A DNA stretch of 64,000 bases from Hyaloperonospora brassicae (GCA_947650285.1 CANTFL010001456.1:124001-188000); one strand, 5' to 3'. Positions 46,559-59,400 are shown, counted from the first letter of the stretch. The notes: generated by a model not told the origin, from the letters alone. Numbers and translations: made by a program.

Positions 46559-47280
46559 AAACTGGCTCTGCGAGAAAGCAAAAGAAATAAAACAATACAG
46601 TGCTAAATTTTCTAAGTCCAAGACACGCGTACACTTAAGGTAATTCCCTGCGTGGGCTAGATTATGCCTACCGTCCAACGTCGAAAGGCGTAGCTTGTAG
46701 AGGTATAGACTGAAAGCCCCATAAGTTAAGGAATGCCCGGGTTGGGTAGCACTCGCTACTAGCGACAGAAATAGCCTCGTCGTCGACGAGGCGGTAAAGA
46801 TCAGTAACGGGAACCGTTGTGAGTATCATCGTCGACGAGCCGGAGAGACTCGATAGAAGGCCCTGTTTTCGAACGACTCGTCTGAGTGACGAGCCGGAGA
46901 GCCTCGGGAGAAGGCCTCGTTTTCGAACGACTTGTCTGAGTGACGAGCCGGTAGGCATCAGCCGAGGGCACCGTAATGCTTCTAGTCGGTCTTATACTGC
47001 GCCCTGTGACCTGTAAAAGCGCGTGAGCGTCGGCTTCCATCCTTTGGTGTGAAGTCACAGGGAGCGAAAGGGTTACAAGATGCTGAGCTCAGGCAGACTT
47101 CCGGAATAATTGGTTGTAAGGAATCAGTTAGGCGATAGCCGCAACTGAACCCCGAAGGGGTAAACCGCGCGGGGGACTTACCCTCACGTACCAGCCCTTG
47201 CGCCGAATGAGCTCGACGATTGATGTGTTTAGGCGTTGAAGCTGTTGTATGCCAGATTTGACTAACTACTATATCACAAC

Positions 47281-47299
47281 CGGTTCCGCGCCCGGGAGT
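47281..47299 (+). promoter_or_regulatory. Primer-binding site of element 3 (mutated)
   Basis: CGGTTCCGCGCCCGGGAGT starts two bases after the LTR end, the same spacing as in element 2. It differs from the element 2 site by a T/C change, a G/T change and one deleted A, so both families likely used the same primer tRNA. Confidence 0.78.
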
Positions 47300-47306
47300 T
47301 CAGGGT

Positions 47307-49768
47307 ATGCAATTGTTTCGAAGGTACCAAACAACCAGAACGAGCGAAATGGTCACCCATTCGAAACTGACGAGCGAAGGGATCTTAGCGTCCGCGGGAA
47401 GATCGTTGCGTGCTGGATCGACACAAGCGATAAAGAATGGCGCAGAAGTGAAGGTGGAAGTGAAACGAGAACCTGGGATCGACGATTCTGAAGGAGGTGG
47501 CCATGTGGAGGAAGATCAAGATGCAAGTGACGAGTACGACAATGGGGAAGTTTTCGGAGAAGATGAAGAAAATCGATTTCTACACGCGGGACATGTGAGT
47601 CGCGTACAGGCCCTGAAGGAGAAGCATGCACAAGCAGTAAGAGACTTCGCGCAAGCTGAACAAGTAAAAGGGAGATGACGACGATCTGAGGTTTAAGGTA
47701 GCAGAGCTTTAATCGGCCATCTTCAGGAGCCCAAAGAGAATCTCTGCCCCTCAGGCTGACCAGATCTCTTATCTAATGGCTGAAGAGATGAAGAATAGCA
47801 GGTGGTTCAAGCAGTTCGAAACTGAACGATCTACTCAAGCGAAATGGACCTCAGCACCATGTTGAACATGACCTGCACCGTTTTGAGCAATGAGTCACTC
47901 TCGGGCGTACACGACCTACATCTTGTGAGCGATGGGATACAGGTGCAAAGCGTCGCAGGTTCCCAAACTGGCTGAGCCAGTCTTTCATCCGCGGGTGGTG
48001 GACAAAGAGATGAAGAAATGGAGAGCCAAGCTCAGAGACGCATTTGTAATTGACGCGATTCCGAGCCTCAGCATTACGATGCAGCAGCTGTATGGAGACG
48101 TCTCTTCAATAAAAGAAAAGCGTTGATACGAGCGAATTATAAGCCAAAGTCAAGATCCAGTGAGTCTCAAGCGTGGACGAACGCTCAAGGAGGTGAGAAA
48201 AGAGAAACTAAACCGGAGGCATACTCTCAAGTGGAGAGATCGCCTTACATGGAGGACGTCTACATGGAAACACAAAGGTCACCCCTCCGACGAGAAGGAA
48301 GAGTTCTCGAGCGAGAGGAGAAGATGGACGAGGACCCTACGACGACGACGACGACGACGAAGATTGGACCGGATAACAACGTGATAGTCATTCGACGAAC
48401 AACTGCAACCGCCGTCTAATCTTTGAAGGATCTTTGAGTGAACGATGACAAGTACTATAGATACGAACGCAAACCCGTTGGAGAGGATGGCCAAGTTCAA
48501 AGGAAGACGATACCGATCCGAACAAGCTCTCGAGTGGATCAAGACGTTAACCTACGAGATGAAAGGAACGTGCAATCCTCAGAACGACTGGTGTGAGCCA
48601 TTCTCGCTGAGTCTGGGGAAAGCGGCAAAGAGTTGGTACCGACATTTTTCGAAGAAAACGCAGAGACCATGGAAGTTCAGCAGTACAGCGTTTTTGGAGT
48701 ACTAATGCTCGCAGTACGATCTGTCGGCCAGGTCCAGGTATTACTCGGCGAAGCGCCATGAATCGGAACATGTGTGCGTTTTCCTCCTCCGATTGAATGG
48801 ATATGCACGAGCAGCGCAGTATCATTACGAGAAGGGTGGAGCCGAGTCGGAAGATCATGTGGAGCACTTCTTAATGTATTGTGGAGACGATGACTTGATG
48901 GACTTCATCTACTTGCAACTACTGGGTGATATACGACTAGTGGAACAGATGATCAGTAACCGGTTGCTAGGCGACATGCAAGAAGCAACGTGACAGACTG
49001 AGCAGCAATCGAATGTCCGATTCCCACAGATACGAGTCCCGAGTCAATCGCCGCATAGACAATCGAAATGACAGTGCTCGTCGATCGGAGAGCCGACGAG
49101 ATGACAGGAATGATGATCACCGATTCAATCATCGGGAAAGACGTGACGAACACCGACTCGTCAACAGCGACAGACAACCACGGCGCGAAGGGCGGACAGG
49201 GCGATAAGAGCGTGATAATAGCCGTCGTATTAACCTCGCGTCAGCGACTACAGACGATTTACGGGCTTCAGTTGAAGAATTGAGACTCCGGCAGTATGCT
49301 GATCAGTACGGGTCGCAAGATGAAGAAAGTGACAACGACTACTTAAATGACTACGAGTCGGACCCTAACACCAATTATATGGAAGTGGGTAGAGAGGTGA
49401 ATAGGGCGACGTTACCTACGGAACGCGGCGAGCCAGTACGACCAGGTCCCAGCCCTATGAGTCGGGCGGGAGCACCAGCTGATCATAGTATACGGAACAA
49501 TTAACGGGATCAAGTGAACCAGCGGCACCGACATGACCACTCAAGAGAAAGCCGAACATGGGGTCCCTGCGGTGCGTGTGAGGCCGCAGGTCATGACGCT
49601 CATTTTTTCAGACGCCGTTGCAAGTTATGCAAACAAGTGCATGACGTCGGTAGATGCGAACTGCTCACCGAGTTCGAAAGGCTAACAAAGTTTGTCAAGT
49701 GTACGATTGATCGAACAACTGTGCCCGAAGTACTCCGACACATCTATTCGTCTATCCATTTAAACTAG
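47307..49768 (+). pseudogene. Gag of element 3
   Basis: An acidic N-terminal part (47307-47678) and a charged linker (47932-48420) with a short Thr/Arg triplet repeat at 48340-48361 come first. The capsid-like retrotransposon gag domain follows: MAKFKGRRYRSEQALEWIK, SLSLGKAAKSWYRHFSKKTQ (48445-48705) and VFLLRLNGYARAAQYHYEKG, CGDDDLMDFIYL (48772-48993). An Arg/Asp-rich RNA-binding-like stretch (49013-49210) and an acidic stretch come next, ending in a Cys-rich zinc-binding region (GPCGACEAAGHDAHFF, CKLCKQVHDVGRCEL; 49514-49768). The pieces change frame several times, so this copy cannot make a full protein. Confidence 0.82.
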
Positions 49769-50082
49769 GAGGCTCGTCGACTTTGACTGGGTCGGGAAAC
49801 AACGGGCTGCCACAGTCAGTGGAAGCAGCAGTCGAAGCTAACTACGTGTTCGCCTTTGTTGAAGGCACAAGAAAGCCCAGCGATAAAGTGTATAGGAGGG
49901 AAAACGGAATGGAGGATCACCCGGAGTCGTCCTTTGCAGACAATCATGTAGATGGAGAAAAATCAATAGCTCGGATGGACGCATCGCGCGACTCTCGACG
50001 ACCAATGGAATCGGATAAGCCACTAAAGTTGCTACAAGGGCGGTGACAAGGATGGTGGTCGTCCAGGAAGTTTGATCGGAGA

Positions 50083-50520
50083 GTGAGAATGAGATCTTTT
50101 GTAATGGGAGCAGTGAATGATGAACGGACTAAGAAACTGCTTGACACCGCAGCGAACATCTCGGCGATTAGAGAGTCTTTCGCACGAAAACTTAAGCTCA
50201 AGGGTCACCTGAGCACGGATAAGCAGATTGGTGTAAAAGGGATAGCAAATTCAAAGGTGGTAATGACGTCAAGAGTTACAGCTAAGATAACCCTGGGGTG
50301 GAAGGTGGTCTATGGATTCGAAGTATGGATCATGCCACATTACGCGGGGGTGGACCTATCCTTGAAACATACTTCATGGTCCCAGACGGAGTCCGTCTAG
50401 ATCTCTTCAATTTAACGTCCAAGTTACCCGACTAACTGGTTGTACCGCTGCTCAAGTCCTCGAAAGAGGTCGACGAACAGGAGTGGGGCAGAGAAGTCAC
50501 AGGGGGACCCAGAAATAACA
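50083..50520 (+). pseudogene. Aspartic protease of element 3
   Basis: The frame 50083-50400 reads KKLLDTAANISAIRESFARK, in which the active-site triad is D-T-A where D-T-G is usual. It continues with VTAKITLGWKVVYGFEVWIM. The following block, which should read GxDFM..GxRLDLF, is in another frame after 50340. The likely consequence is no polyprotein processing by this copy. Confidence 0.82.
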
Positions 50521-51295
50521 TGAGTGTCGGTCAACGAGATTCTGAGGTATTTCAGCTGCAGCGTCAACAACCACCTGGGTCCACACACGAACTGTTGGTT
50601 CGATGACTACCCTTACTACTTACTACCTACGGTCATATACAACTGGAGAAGAAAAGCGACGATGATCCGACTGACAAATCTTGCACCACGAGTAACGACC
50701 TGCCTGGCACATTTTCCGATAGTCGTGTGGATCCACACGACACGCTTCCACGTGATGAGGGATATGTACGCGTGAATTCGACGAAGTACAGAGATTGGCA
50801 AGTTTTGGCATACGAACACGTATTAGACAAAGAATTGCTGCAGAAAGAGAATGATTTGTATTAGGAATGGTTGTCTGGACAACCACCGGCGGTGGAACGA
50901 CCGATTTACACTCTACCTCGTGCCAGCCTTCGTCGAGATAATGCGACCACGGGTACACCATCTCCGACCGATGAGAACGAGTGTACCAGGAGATAGAAGA
51001 AAGTGTACTAAGACAACAAGCTCAGGATGGTCCCACGAAACGGACGACGAGCGAAATCGACAGTGAATATAGTCATTGCGCTTATCATCACTAGAAACCA
51101 AACACGCGTGTCAAGGATGAAAACGGAGACATCAGCAAGAGATCGAACCATTCGGCAGCAGCATGAACAACGTGCAGTTATTTAGGCGATGATTCACCTT
51201 TGCTCAAGGATTCAATTCATCGGTCGAATGACGAACGGGGAGAGCAAGGTACACAACGAAGTCGAGTCGTCACTTCATCTGCAGCAGATATAGTG

Positions 51296-51765
51296 TAAAT
51301 TTTCAATTACTATCGATCATTAATTTTTTAAAGGTTTTGAGGGTGGTTCCCCAATATTCAACAAAGATTTATCAATAAATTTTGTTTAAACTAATAATTT
51401 ATTTGATCCTGCTTTTAAAACTTTTTAGCGGTTTCTAAAGAAATACCACTAATTTCATATAAAATTTGACCTTTTTTTATTAATGAAGCATAAATAATTG
51501 ATATTAAACATAATAGTAAAATATATGGTGTAAAAAATAAAGTTGCCATTGGAAGATTTTAATATCGGTTTTTATTATTATTTGGTGTTTTTTATAAAAA
51601 AATCAAAATATTCTAAAACAATTTGATAATTAAAAATATTACTACTATAATAATATATTTATTATTAATTCTTTTAATATTTACATTTTTGTATTTTATT
51701 TATTTGATAAATATACATTTTTCTTTAAAAAATTTCAAAATAAATTATTTTTATTATTTTTAAAG
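51296..51765. other. 470-base AT-rich insert, likely nuclear mitochondrial DNA (NUMT)
   Basis: Base composition jumps from about 50% to roughly 80% AT at both edges, with sharp borders. The flanking pol linker reads on in sense across the insert (TSSAADIV before, ENNSVDELQKRF after). The minus strand of the insert holds an rpl16-like fragment (51320-51549). The plus strand from about 51640 holds a short hydrophobic frame. No target duplication was found, as usual for NUMTs. Confidence 0.65.
51320..51549 (-). pseudogene. rpl16: Mitochondrial rpl16-like C-terminal fragment
   Basis: One minus-strand frame ends with LIKKGQILYEISGISLETAK. After a one-base shift at an A/T run, VLKAGSNKLLV, a TAA, then TKFIDKSL follow. 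This lines up with the ribosomal protein L16 C-terminus, whose bacterial pattern is KGxxLYEhxGVxxExAxxAhxLAAxKLPIKTxFV. The upstream part is hydrophobic and does not fit L16, so the fragment may be a junction. The broken frame and location inside a transposon mean it is not a working gene. The L16 call is by eye. Confidence 0.55.
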
Positions 51766-51802
51766 AGAGAACAACTCCGTCGACGAGCTCCAAAAAAGGT
51801 TC

Positions 51803-53221
51803 TTGTGCGTTATGAAAAAGTCGAGCGTGGACTCACGGGATGAAGAGTCATTGACTGTGGAAGTAAAACAACCGACTAATGAGCATAAAACTAGTGAAGG
51901 CGCAATGGTTGATTACGCCCGAGAACTCGCCTCTCTGCCGATCTTCACTGAGCTGACACCAACAACGTCAAAGCGCGGCAACAAGAATGTGATATCATCA
52001 GCTCATGATGAGAAACATCGAGCCAATTTGATTGCTGTATGGAAGAAACATGAGCAGATCATGATTTCAAGTGAAAATACCATTGCCACCTCCAGCGTAC
52101 GGAGTAGTTTACGACATCGACGTAAATGAGCACGAACCTATTCAGCAACGGGCTCGACGCGTGCCTCTCAGGCATCTAAGTAAACTGTACAAATTTTTGA
52201 AGAGATTGTTAAATACAGGTCTCATTTCGTTCTCACAGAGTCTGTGGGCCTCACCGATTGTAAATGTTTAAAATAAAAATGGCGTGGACCTACGTTTGTG
52301 CATTGACAACAAGATAATTAATGGTGTGACGATTGGTATGGAATATGCGATGCCCTTGGTGGACGATTAACTTACAGAACTGAAAGGCTAAAAGTGGTTC
52401 TGCTCTCTGTAAGCTGCTAGTGGGTTTTGGGCGATAATGATGACAGAGAGAGAGTGACACAACTCAGCTTTCGTGTGCTTTTTGGGCACTTTGAATGGTT
52501 GCGGATGTCATTCGGATTAAAGAACGTTTCGATGATCGACCAACGATTGATTGGCAATGCTACGTGGGGTTACGCTCAACCTAAAGGAGGCTAGATCGAG
52601 TTTTCAGAGAAGGTAATAAATGTGGACAAAGAAGCAGCGAACATACAATCGATGTTATCATCAGAGTCGCCACTGCACGTCCGACCCACACACACTCCGT
52701 CACTAAGTTCGAAGCAGACTGCTGCATCAACACGGACCCTGACGCAGTACAACGAATGTTCAGCGACCCTGAGAACAACATGCTCTTAAAGGTGAACCCG
52801 ACGAATCGACACTTGCCCCGGTGTTCAAGCGTCTATCGTTCGTTGATGATATTTTTTTGGCGGACGGAGATTCGATGATTGCTTAGCAAGACTTAATCAA
52901 TTGTTAAAATATTTCACAGAGTGTCGAATAAGCGTGAGTTTTACCAAGAGCATATTTATTCAACCGCGATTTGACTTCTTTTCTCATAAATTAAACGCGC
53001 AGGGAATCACAGCTGTTCCAGTGAAGTTGGCAGCTATTGCTGAAATCCCTTTCCCGACTTCGAAGAAGGAAATGCAGGAATTCTTGGGAGCTCTCAATTA
53101 CTATCGCCGATTAATCCAGAACTATGGCGGTCTATGGAGCAGTCCTCTACCAACTGAAGGACGACAATTACCTGGGATCACCAGATTTGGAGATAGCTCT
53201 CAATTCGACTTAGCTGCTTAA
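51803..53221 (+). pseudogene. Reverse transcriptase of element 3
   Basis: The connection region (51803-52129) is followed by fingers (YGVVYDIDVNEHEPIQQRAR, VPLRHLSKLYKFLK, SLWASPIVN; 52071-52271). The palm lies in broken frames (52270-52600; DLRLCIDNK, ASGFWAI), where the codon expected to encode the first catalytic Asp in LDAASGF is TAA. The FVDDIFLAD block near 52838-52864 keeps both Asp residues. Then comes the thumb (IPFPTSKKEMQEFLGALNYY; 52901-53221). It is inactive. Confidence 0.85.
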
Positions 53222-53279
53222 ACAATCGATTGTCAAAGCGCCCATACTATGTCATTTTAATCAGAAGCTGGATGTCCAC

Positions 53280-54150
53280 GTGATGATCTTCGCAAAGGGC
53301 TGGGCATTGATCAGTACCTTAATGCATCTTCACGACCACAAACTGCATCCAGTGCGATTATGCGGACGAATGTTAAAGAAGAATAAAAATAATTACCACC
53401 CGGCAGTGCGTGAGGTACTAGCATTATTGCAGCTGATAAAGATTGCTCTTACGCTGCTTGTGAGGAAAACAATACACATATATGCGATGAACTCAACATT
53501 AGAGTGGGTCTTCACATCCCAAATATTATATATGGTCGAGCATTCTGCTTCGTCGTATTGCTGTCACCCTATCATTTGAAAGTCAAGAGGGTAGCGAGCG
53601 CGATGTGGAGTTTCTGCAGCTATTGCAAGCATACATCACGCCGACCGTCGGAATTGACAAATCGCTGGCCCACATTGCCCCATGTTCCAGCCATGGGGCA
53701 GTAGTTCGCATTTCCTGGGCTTTTTAATGCATTATTCTCGTCCGAATTCATCGCGGTCGTCATGTCTTTCGACGATTCATCGAAGACGGCAAAACATGGC
53801 GGCTTTGGAAGTTGTTTGTGGATATTGTGGAAACTTCCCGAGTGGTCGATCGTAATGGCTGCGAGTGATTACCGTTCGCCGACCACAATTAATTGGCTAA
53901 ATATGTTGGCAGGAATCGAGGCACTCAAGCAGCATTGGATCACCAAGTTACCGATTTGATCATAGTGGGTGACTAGAGGTTAGCGATCCAGCAAATCAAT
54001 GGGAGTGATCGCATGCAAACACAGAGCACTGCATGTGGAACTGGCACACCATAAGGCGTTTGTTAAAAGATTTGACTCCGTGCGATACTTACATGTTATC
54101 CGTTGTTACAATACGTCTGCCGACGTCTTGACCACCAAAGCATTGGACAC
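53280..54150 (+). pseudogene. RNase H domains of element 3
   Basis: The first is the RT-linked RNase H (IFAKGWALISTLMHLHDHKL, HPVRLCGRMLKKNK, AVREVLALLQLIKI; 53280-53579), then SPYHLKVKRV. The second is an archaeal-type RNase H from about 53762 (MSFDDSSKTAKHGGFGSC, LWKLPEWSIVMAA, TTINWLNMLAGIEALK). SFDDSS stands where SFDGSA is expected. Frames are broken after 53959. Confidence 0.75.
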
Positions 54151-54269
54151 CAATACGTAGATGCTACGCTAGGTGAGGAACGCTACGAGGATCTACGCAA
54201 GTTAAATCAGATACAAGACAGGTTGGTCGGGATGACAAACCTGTTGATAACTGCGAAGCTAATTCAGCG

Positions 54270-55720
54270 GTGTCTGTGATTACACTGAGTAAAAATCGAC
54301 GGGTGCGATTCGCCGACCAACCGAGCAATGAGCGGTCAAAAGCGAGGAGTGAAGAGTCGGGTGAAAATCAAGAATACGAGAAGAATGTTCGACACACAGT
54401 GACGCGATCGAATTTCGAGACTCGAGCATCATCAAATGCGGAGGACATTGACCTAGCAATAGTTCAAAATGAGCGCAGAGAACGGATATCGATCGCACAA
54501 GAAGAAAAGACGAAGTGGGCAGATCTCAAGGTGTATCTGCGAGGAGAATTTGACAAATTGACACCCCGTCAAGCTAGCGATGCTGGGAAGATTGCTGATC
54601 GAATCGTGTTAAGTCAAGACGGGATACTCCACTATGTAGGACGGCGCCAATAATGAAAATATACATGGTAAGACGACATCAAAATGCGACCGGTAATCCC
54701 AACAACGCTAGTCGACTAAATCCTGTTAATTTGCCATGACTCAATAGAAGGCGGTCACCAAGGAAGTGTGCGGACATACCAAAAAGTCAAGACTGATTAT
54801 TACTGAATCGGGTTGTACGAAGATGTCGTCAGACACTTACAGGCATGTAAGGATTGCAGTGCAAGCAAAATCAAGCCAGCGCTTAAGAATATTCGCTAAG
54901 GAATATGTTCTCCTAGCAACCATTTCAAGTGGTGTCATTGGATCTTGTCATACCACTCCCATGGACTTGACGAGAAAATACGGCGCTGTTACTGTTTCAA
55001 TACCATTTTACGGGATTTTTCATAGCTAAGTCTACGAACGATAAGTCGGAGTTGGAGGTAGCGAAAGCGTTTGAAGAGAATGTTTTCCGTCATTTCGGTG
55101 CTCCTGGTCTCATTCGTCGCGACAGAGATCCCAGATTTATGAGCGAAGTCTTCCAAATGTTTGCTGGAAAGATGCAAGCTCAGTCAATAGCCGCTCTCAG
55201 CTACCGTCTTCAAGCAAACGGGCAACAAGAGCGTAGAGTGAAGACAATGATACAGGCGGTGCGATTGAATGTTGTAGATCCACTACAAGCTGGTTGGTAT
55301 GACATTGCATAAAAATTGCTTCATGCTATTAACAACTCAAGAGATTCGACGAGAAATGAGACGCTATTCTACTTGGTACACGGCTAAGATACCCACTCAA
55401 CACTGAAAGCACTGACAGAGTCAATCAGACTCGCCAAAACAAGAAACAATAGGGTGATGGACTCGACGAATCCAGTCTTGTGGAGTCGCGAAGCTAACAG
55501 GCAGCAGGAATTAGCACTACGACTAGCAAGAGAATATCAAGTGAAAGTGAAAGCAAGAAGAGCTCGTGAACACAACGAGCTTCTAAGGTAGTTTGAGCGG
55601 CGAACAGAGCCAACGATTACTGTACAGGCTACCAAGCAAGATGGTGAGGCGCCAGGAGATCAAGCTGCTCGAACTGGTGTCAACAGAGTGCAAAGCACGA
55701 CGAACAGCAGGAAGTCTAAT
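54270..55720 (+). pseudogene. Integrase of element 3
   Basis: A linker (54270-54653; QEEKTKWADLKVYLRGEFDK) leads to ILHYVGRRQ. The zinc-binding region (54700-54900) is in broken frames. The core has an AISAPMDL-like first-Asp region (54956-54970), LIRRDRDPRFMSEVFQMFAG and NGQQERRVKTMIQ (55052-55312) with the second Asp and the Glu. Then come arginine- and lysine-rich pieces to about 55720. It has stops and frame changes. Confidence 0.8.
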
Positions 55721-55799
55721 GCCGCGATACATGAAAGAGACCAAGTGTAGATATAAATGGAAAGAGCGAAGCCTATACTGAAAAAAAAGCTAGCCCACA

Positions 55800-56230
55800 G
55801 GTGGCATGGTCCTTTCAGAGTTAAGAAATAGATTGAAGAATATGTGTTCGAATTGGAGTTGCCAGATAGAAGCGGATATCGGTTCTACCCGGTTGTCCAC
55901 ATTTCGCGATTGAAAAATGTGACAGAACAAGGGGCATGTCCAACGACGAAGTTGGTGGAAGGACTAGGAGATACAGATCGACTTGACTTTGACGAAGAAA
56001 TACTGCCGGAAGATAGCTGGATTCACGACAAGTCTAGTGGCCGATACGAGGTAGAAGTCATTCTCGACGATGACATGTCAAGGTCGACGACTACTGATAG
56101 AAGCCAGCGAAAGTTCTTAGTCGAATGGGTGAGATACGATACACCTACGTGTGAAATATTGACCGACTTATCATGTGGAGGTTTATTTTTCGACTACTTG
56201 AAGTGGAAGGAGAGAGAGAATCGTCTGTAG
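55800..56230 (+). pseudogene. Post-integrase barrel and chromodomain of element 3
   Basis: The tail reads HRWHGPFRV near 55798-55825, FYPVVHISRLKNVTEQGACP, an acidic linker LDFDEEILPEDSW, then YEVEVILDDDM, RKFLVEWVRYDTPTCE and FDYLKWKERENRL (55844-56230). The last part is a chromodomain: VExIhddR...Y.VkWkGYd.pxWEp.xxl. Such domains steer integration to particular chromatin. This is one of the better preserved parts of the element (one frame of 128 residues). Confidence 0.82.
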
Positions 56231-56401
56231 ATGGTGCAAGTTGCAGACTAACGGTAGATATGCCATCACCATGCGTACTCTCTTTCTGTGAAGACTAGCA
56301 GGCAGAAAGAGAAGAGAAGTTACTGCGTCAAGATGATTGATGCATGGAGAAAAAGAAGAATTGAATAACGAGATGAAATCACATAGTCAAAACAGGGGCG
56401 A

Positions 56402-59400
56402 CTAAATGTCATCGACGGACGAGCTGATTTCACCATGCGACAGCGTAGGAACACAATCAGAAGCGTCGACGACAATCTGCATGCCACCGCGGTCTTCGGG
56501 CTCGGGAGCAGAAGGATCGACTACCGGAGAAGAGAACTGGGATGAGAAGTATGGAGAGAATGGCGGAGCCGATCTTGAGCGTCGCCATGCTTGGAAACAC
56601 TCATGAACATCGGATTTGATGGAAATAATGCCAGAGTACGCTGACACGGATGCGACAGATCATATACGTCGGAAAACGCGAGGAGACCTGCGAGTGAAAC
56701 GGGGGTGGGAGCGACGAACGACTTCAAACCAACGGTAACCTGTCGGATAGGGGACCGAGCCGTCGTGACGCGCAACCAACAGCGAGCTGACCCGTGGTGG
56801 AAGAAACTTATATCCCGACTCGCTCGCATGGCAGGAGTCGACCTAGATTCCCGAGCGACCACTTGATCCGCACGAACACGAAGAAGAGAGTACGGAATAT
56901 CTAATGACTCAGGCAAGCCAATAGCAGCAGTCGCCACCGGGGCCGACGGGGAATTGTACCCAGTATCGATTAAGGCCAACAAATGTGGGGACGAGGACGA
57001 AGAAGCAGCCGCCACATCAGCTGTCAGCGTCTTGCTGATGTTGGAATGGGACCGCTGAATCCGTTTCTTTTTCTTCAGTGAACGGGTGGGTTGTACACCA
57101 ATGGAATTAGTCGAGGAATCGACAGTAGCAAAAAATTGGACGGAGTCGTCGGGGTGACGATAACATTGACCTTTTTCTGCGATGAGCGGTCAAGAGCCAC
57201 GCTAGCCGAGACAGCATGGAAGTCCAGCGAGGAGGCTGTGATAGAAAACAGATCGGGTGACGGAAGGATGACGCCTTAACTTTTCTTGGAAGACCTAGCA
57301 GACGACCGGCTTGCGGGAACGACGGAAGACGCACCATCAGAGACAACGACGGCGGTCAGCGAGGTCGATGACACCACGTCAGATACGACTTCAATTGATG
57401 GAGTGGTCTCGATGGAGACCGACGAAACAGGAACCAAAGCGGCTTGGGTTTGGACTAGCGTCACATGAGCAATCGCAGGTGATGGTACGGACACAGCCGC
57501 AGAAGACTGGCGAGTTCTCATCCGGGTAAATGATGCCGTTGGGGCAGGAGGTGTACCGGTCACCTTGGAAATCATCGGTCGCTCTGAAGCCTTCGGATCC
57601 TTGACCTTCTTAGGTGACGCGGCTGAACGCTTGCTGGCTCTACGACGGACTTCACCCATCTTTCGACGCGACTTAGACGGGTGAGCTACCGGTGGCGACG
57701 CAAGGCGAGAATTATCAGGATTAATTTGGGAGTGCGCGGCAGAACTACTCGCTCCTGTTAATCATAGACGCTGGGAATGTGAGGTGGTCGAAGCAACATC
57801 CTCTTCAGCGAGATTCATCAGCTCAGGTGCGGAAATGGTCGTCGTTAGTTGAATCAACATAGGAATTTAGCTCAATCATAGACGAGGTATAAAGTCCATG
57901 AGCTGATGATCCGAAAGCTTTAAGGGACGGAAAATGAGACGATGACGCAGTGGCACCCGCCGATACCGACCTAGCGGTCGATGACCACGCCGACCAGGAA
58001 TACGAGTGTGGATCCGGGAGTGCACCAGGATCCGCTGCAGAATCAAACGAAGCCGATCGTCTCCTCATAAAGATTAGAGAGGTTACCGCCGACTTGGACG
58101 TACGCCGACGGTCACAGCAGTCGACGACACAGAAGTAGAAGACACGGGAGCCGCGGAAGAAATTTCAAATGATAGCGTCATTTGTCCTGCCCGAGACGCC
58201 GAGCTTTGAAAAGATGCTATCAAAGCGACGTGACGAGGTGGTTCCATTAGGGCCGCTCGAGACATCGCTGGTTTGTAGCAGCAGCCGAATACTCGAGCCG
58301 CAAAACCATGTTCTGAAATGTCGTCGGATTTTCGAACGAAATGACATCCTGAAACCGAGTCGCAAGAAGTCTACATAACCGCGAGTTGATATCCATATCT
58401 CGAGGATTTAATCCCGGAACGTCCATGCCAACCGCTGCAGCCACCGCAAGGTTCGGATCCAGCGGACATTGAATGTTTCCACTACGCAGTAGAGCCCTTT
58501 ATTGTCGTATGACCTGTTGTTGACTGCTGACGGTGCGGCGCAACCCCCTGGAGCGCATGACTATCTCCGTTGCACAAGGCCATCGTTGCATCTTGGAGCG
58601 GACGGAAGTAACCAGCGGCAACACATTGGACATTAGTGTTTCTAGCTTCGTCATTTGCGAGGTCACGCATAAGCTATTTAATCAATCGATCACGTTCCGC
58701 TATAACAATAGACAGCTCCACGATCGTACGCTTAGCCAAAGCAAGACGACTGTCCCGATGTGTAGCTGTCAGGCGCGCAGATGCCTCGAGCGAGTATATC
58801 GACTTGTGCAACGAGTCGATCAACTCGGTCGTCTTGAGAGCAGCGGACTTCCAAGCCTGGGACTCTTTGTCGATCGCCGAAAAACGATGCTTTAGGTCCA
58901 TCGAGTATGAGACGGCAGCTTGCATTCGTCGACCAAGCGAATCATTTTCTCGGTGAGACTGATAAAGATCCACGCACATAGCCGCGATATCTTCGAAGTG
59001 GTCGACGACAGGAACGAGGTCAGCGGTCATCAACGAGTTCAATTCATCCAGCGTGCGAACACCAGAGATGGATTGCCTCAACGACGTGTCATAAAGTGAG
59101 CGAGGAGATTACATCAACGTCACGATCACCCGGATCGACTCAACTTCGCACCCCTGCATCCAATCGTCGATAATCAAGATGAGGCGACAGAGATCCAGCG
59201 TATCCAGCGATGATCGAGATTTATGGCAAAATAAAAAAATAAAGGTGCAGCCTGGGCGGAGTCGGCAGAGACGACGCCCGGCACAGAAGGGTCACAAGAA
59301 GCCGATCTTGCCGACGTGTCAGGTCCATCGTCCAAGTTCGACGATTCACCCAGGGCTAAAGTCGGCGGGGAAGACAGCCCCCGGTCGGAAACCGCTCCGT

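Larger units (their letters stand above)
46267..47278 (+). repeat. 5' LTR of element 3
   Basis: 1012 bases, TGTGGTGTAG...TATCACA. It differs from the 3' LTR (59691-60703) at roughly 30 positions by my count, about 97% identity. It contains the 14-15-base minisatellite (46310-46480), a TATA-like box (46526-46535), two 54-base units (about 46846-46955) and a CCTCGTCGTCGACGAGG near-palindrome near 46772-46788. Confidence 0.9.

Noticed and set aside
51402..51411. TTTGATCCTG, as at the start of small-subunit rRNA
   Set aside because: The neighbouring bases do not continue as rRNA, while the other strand reads as an L16-like protein across the same place.
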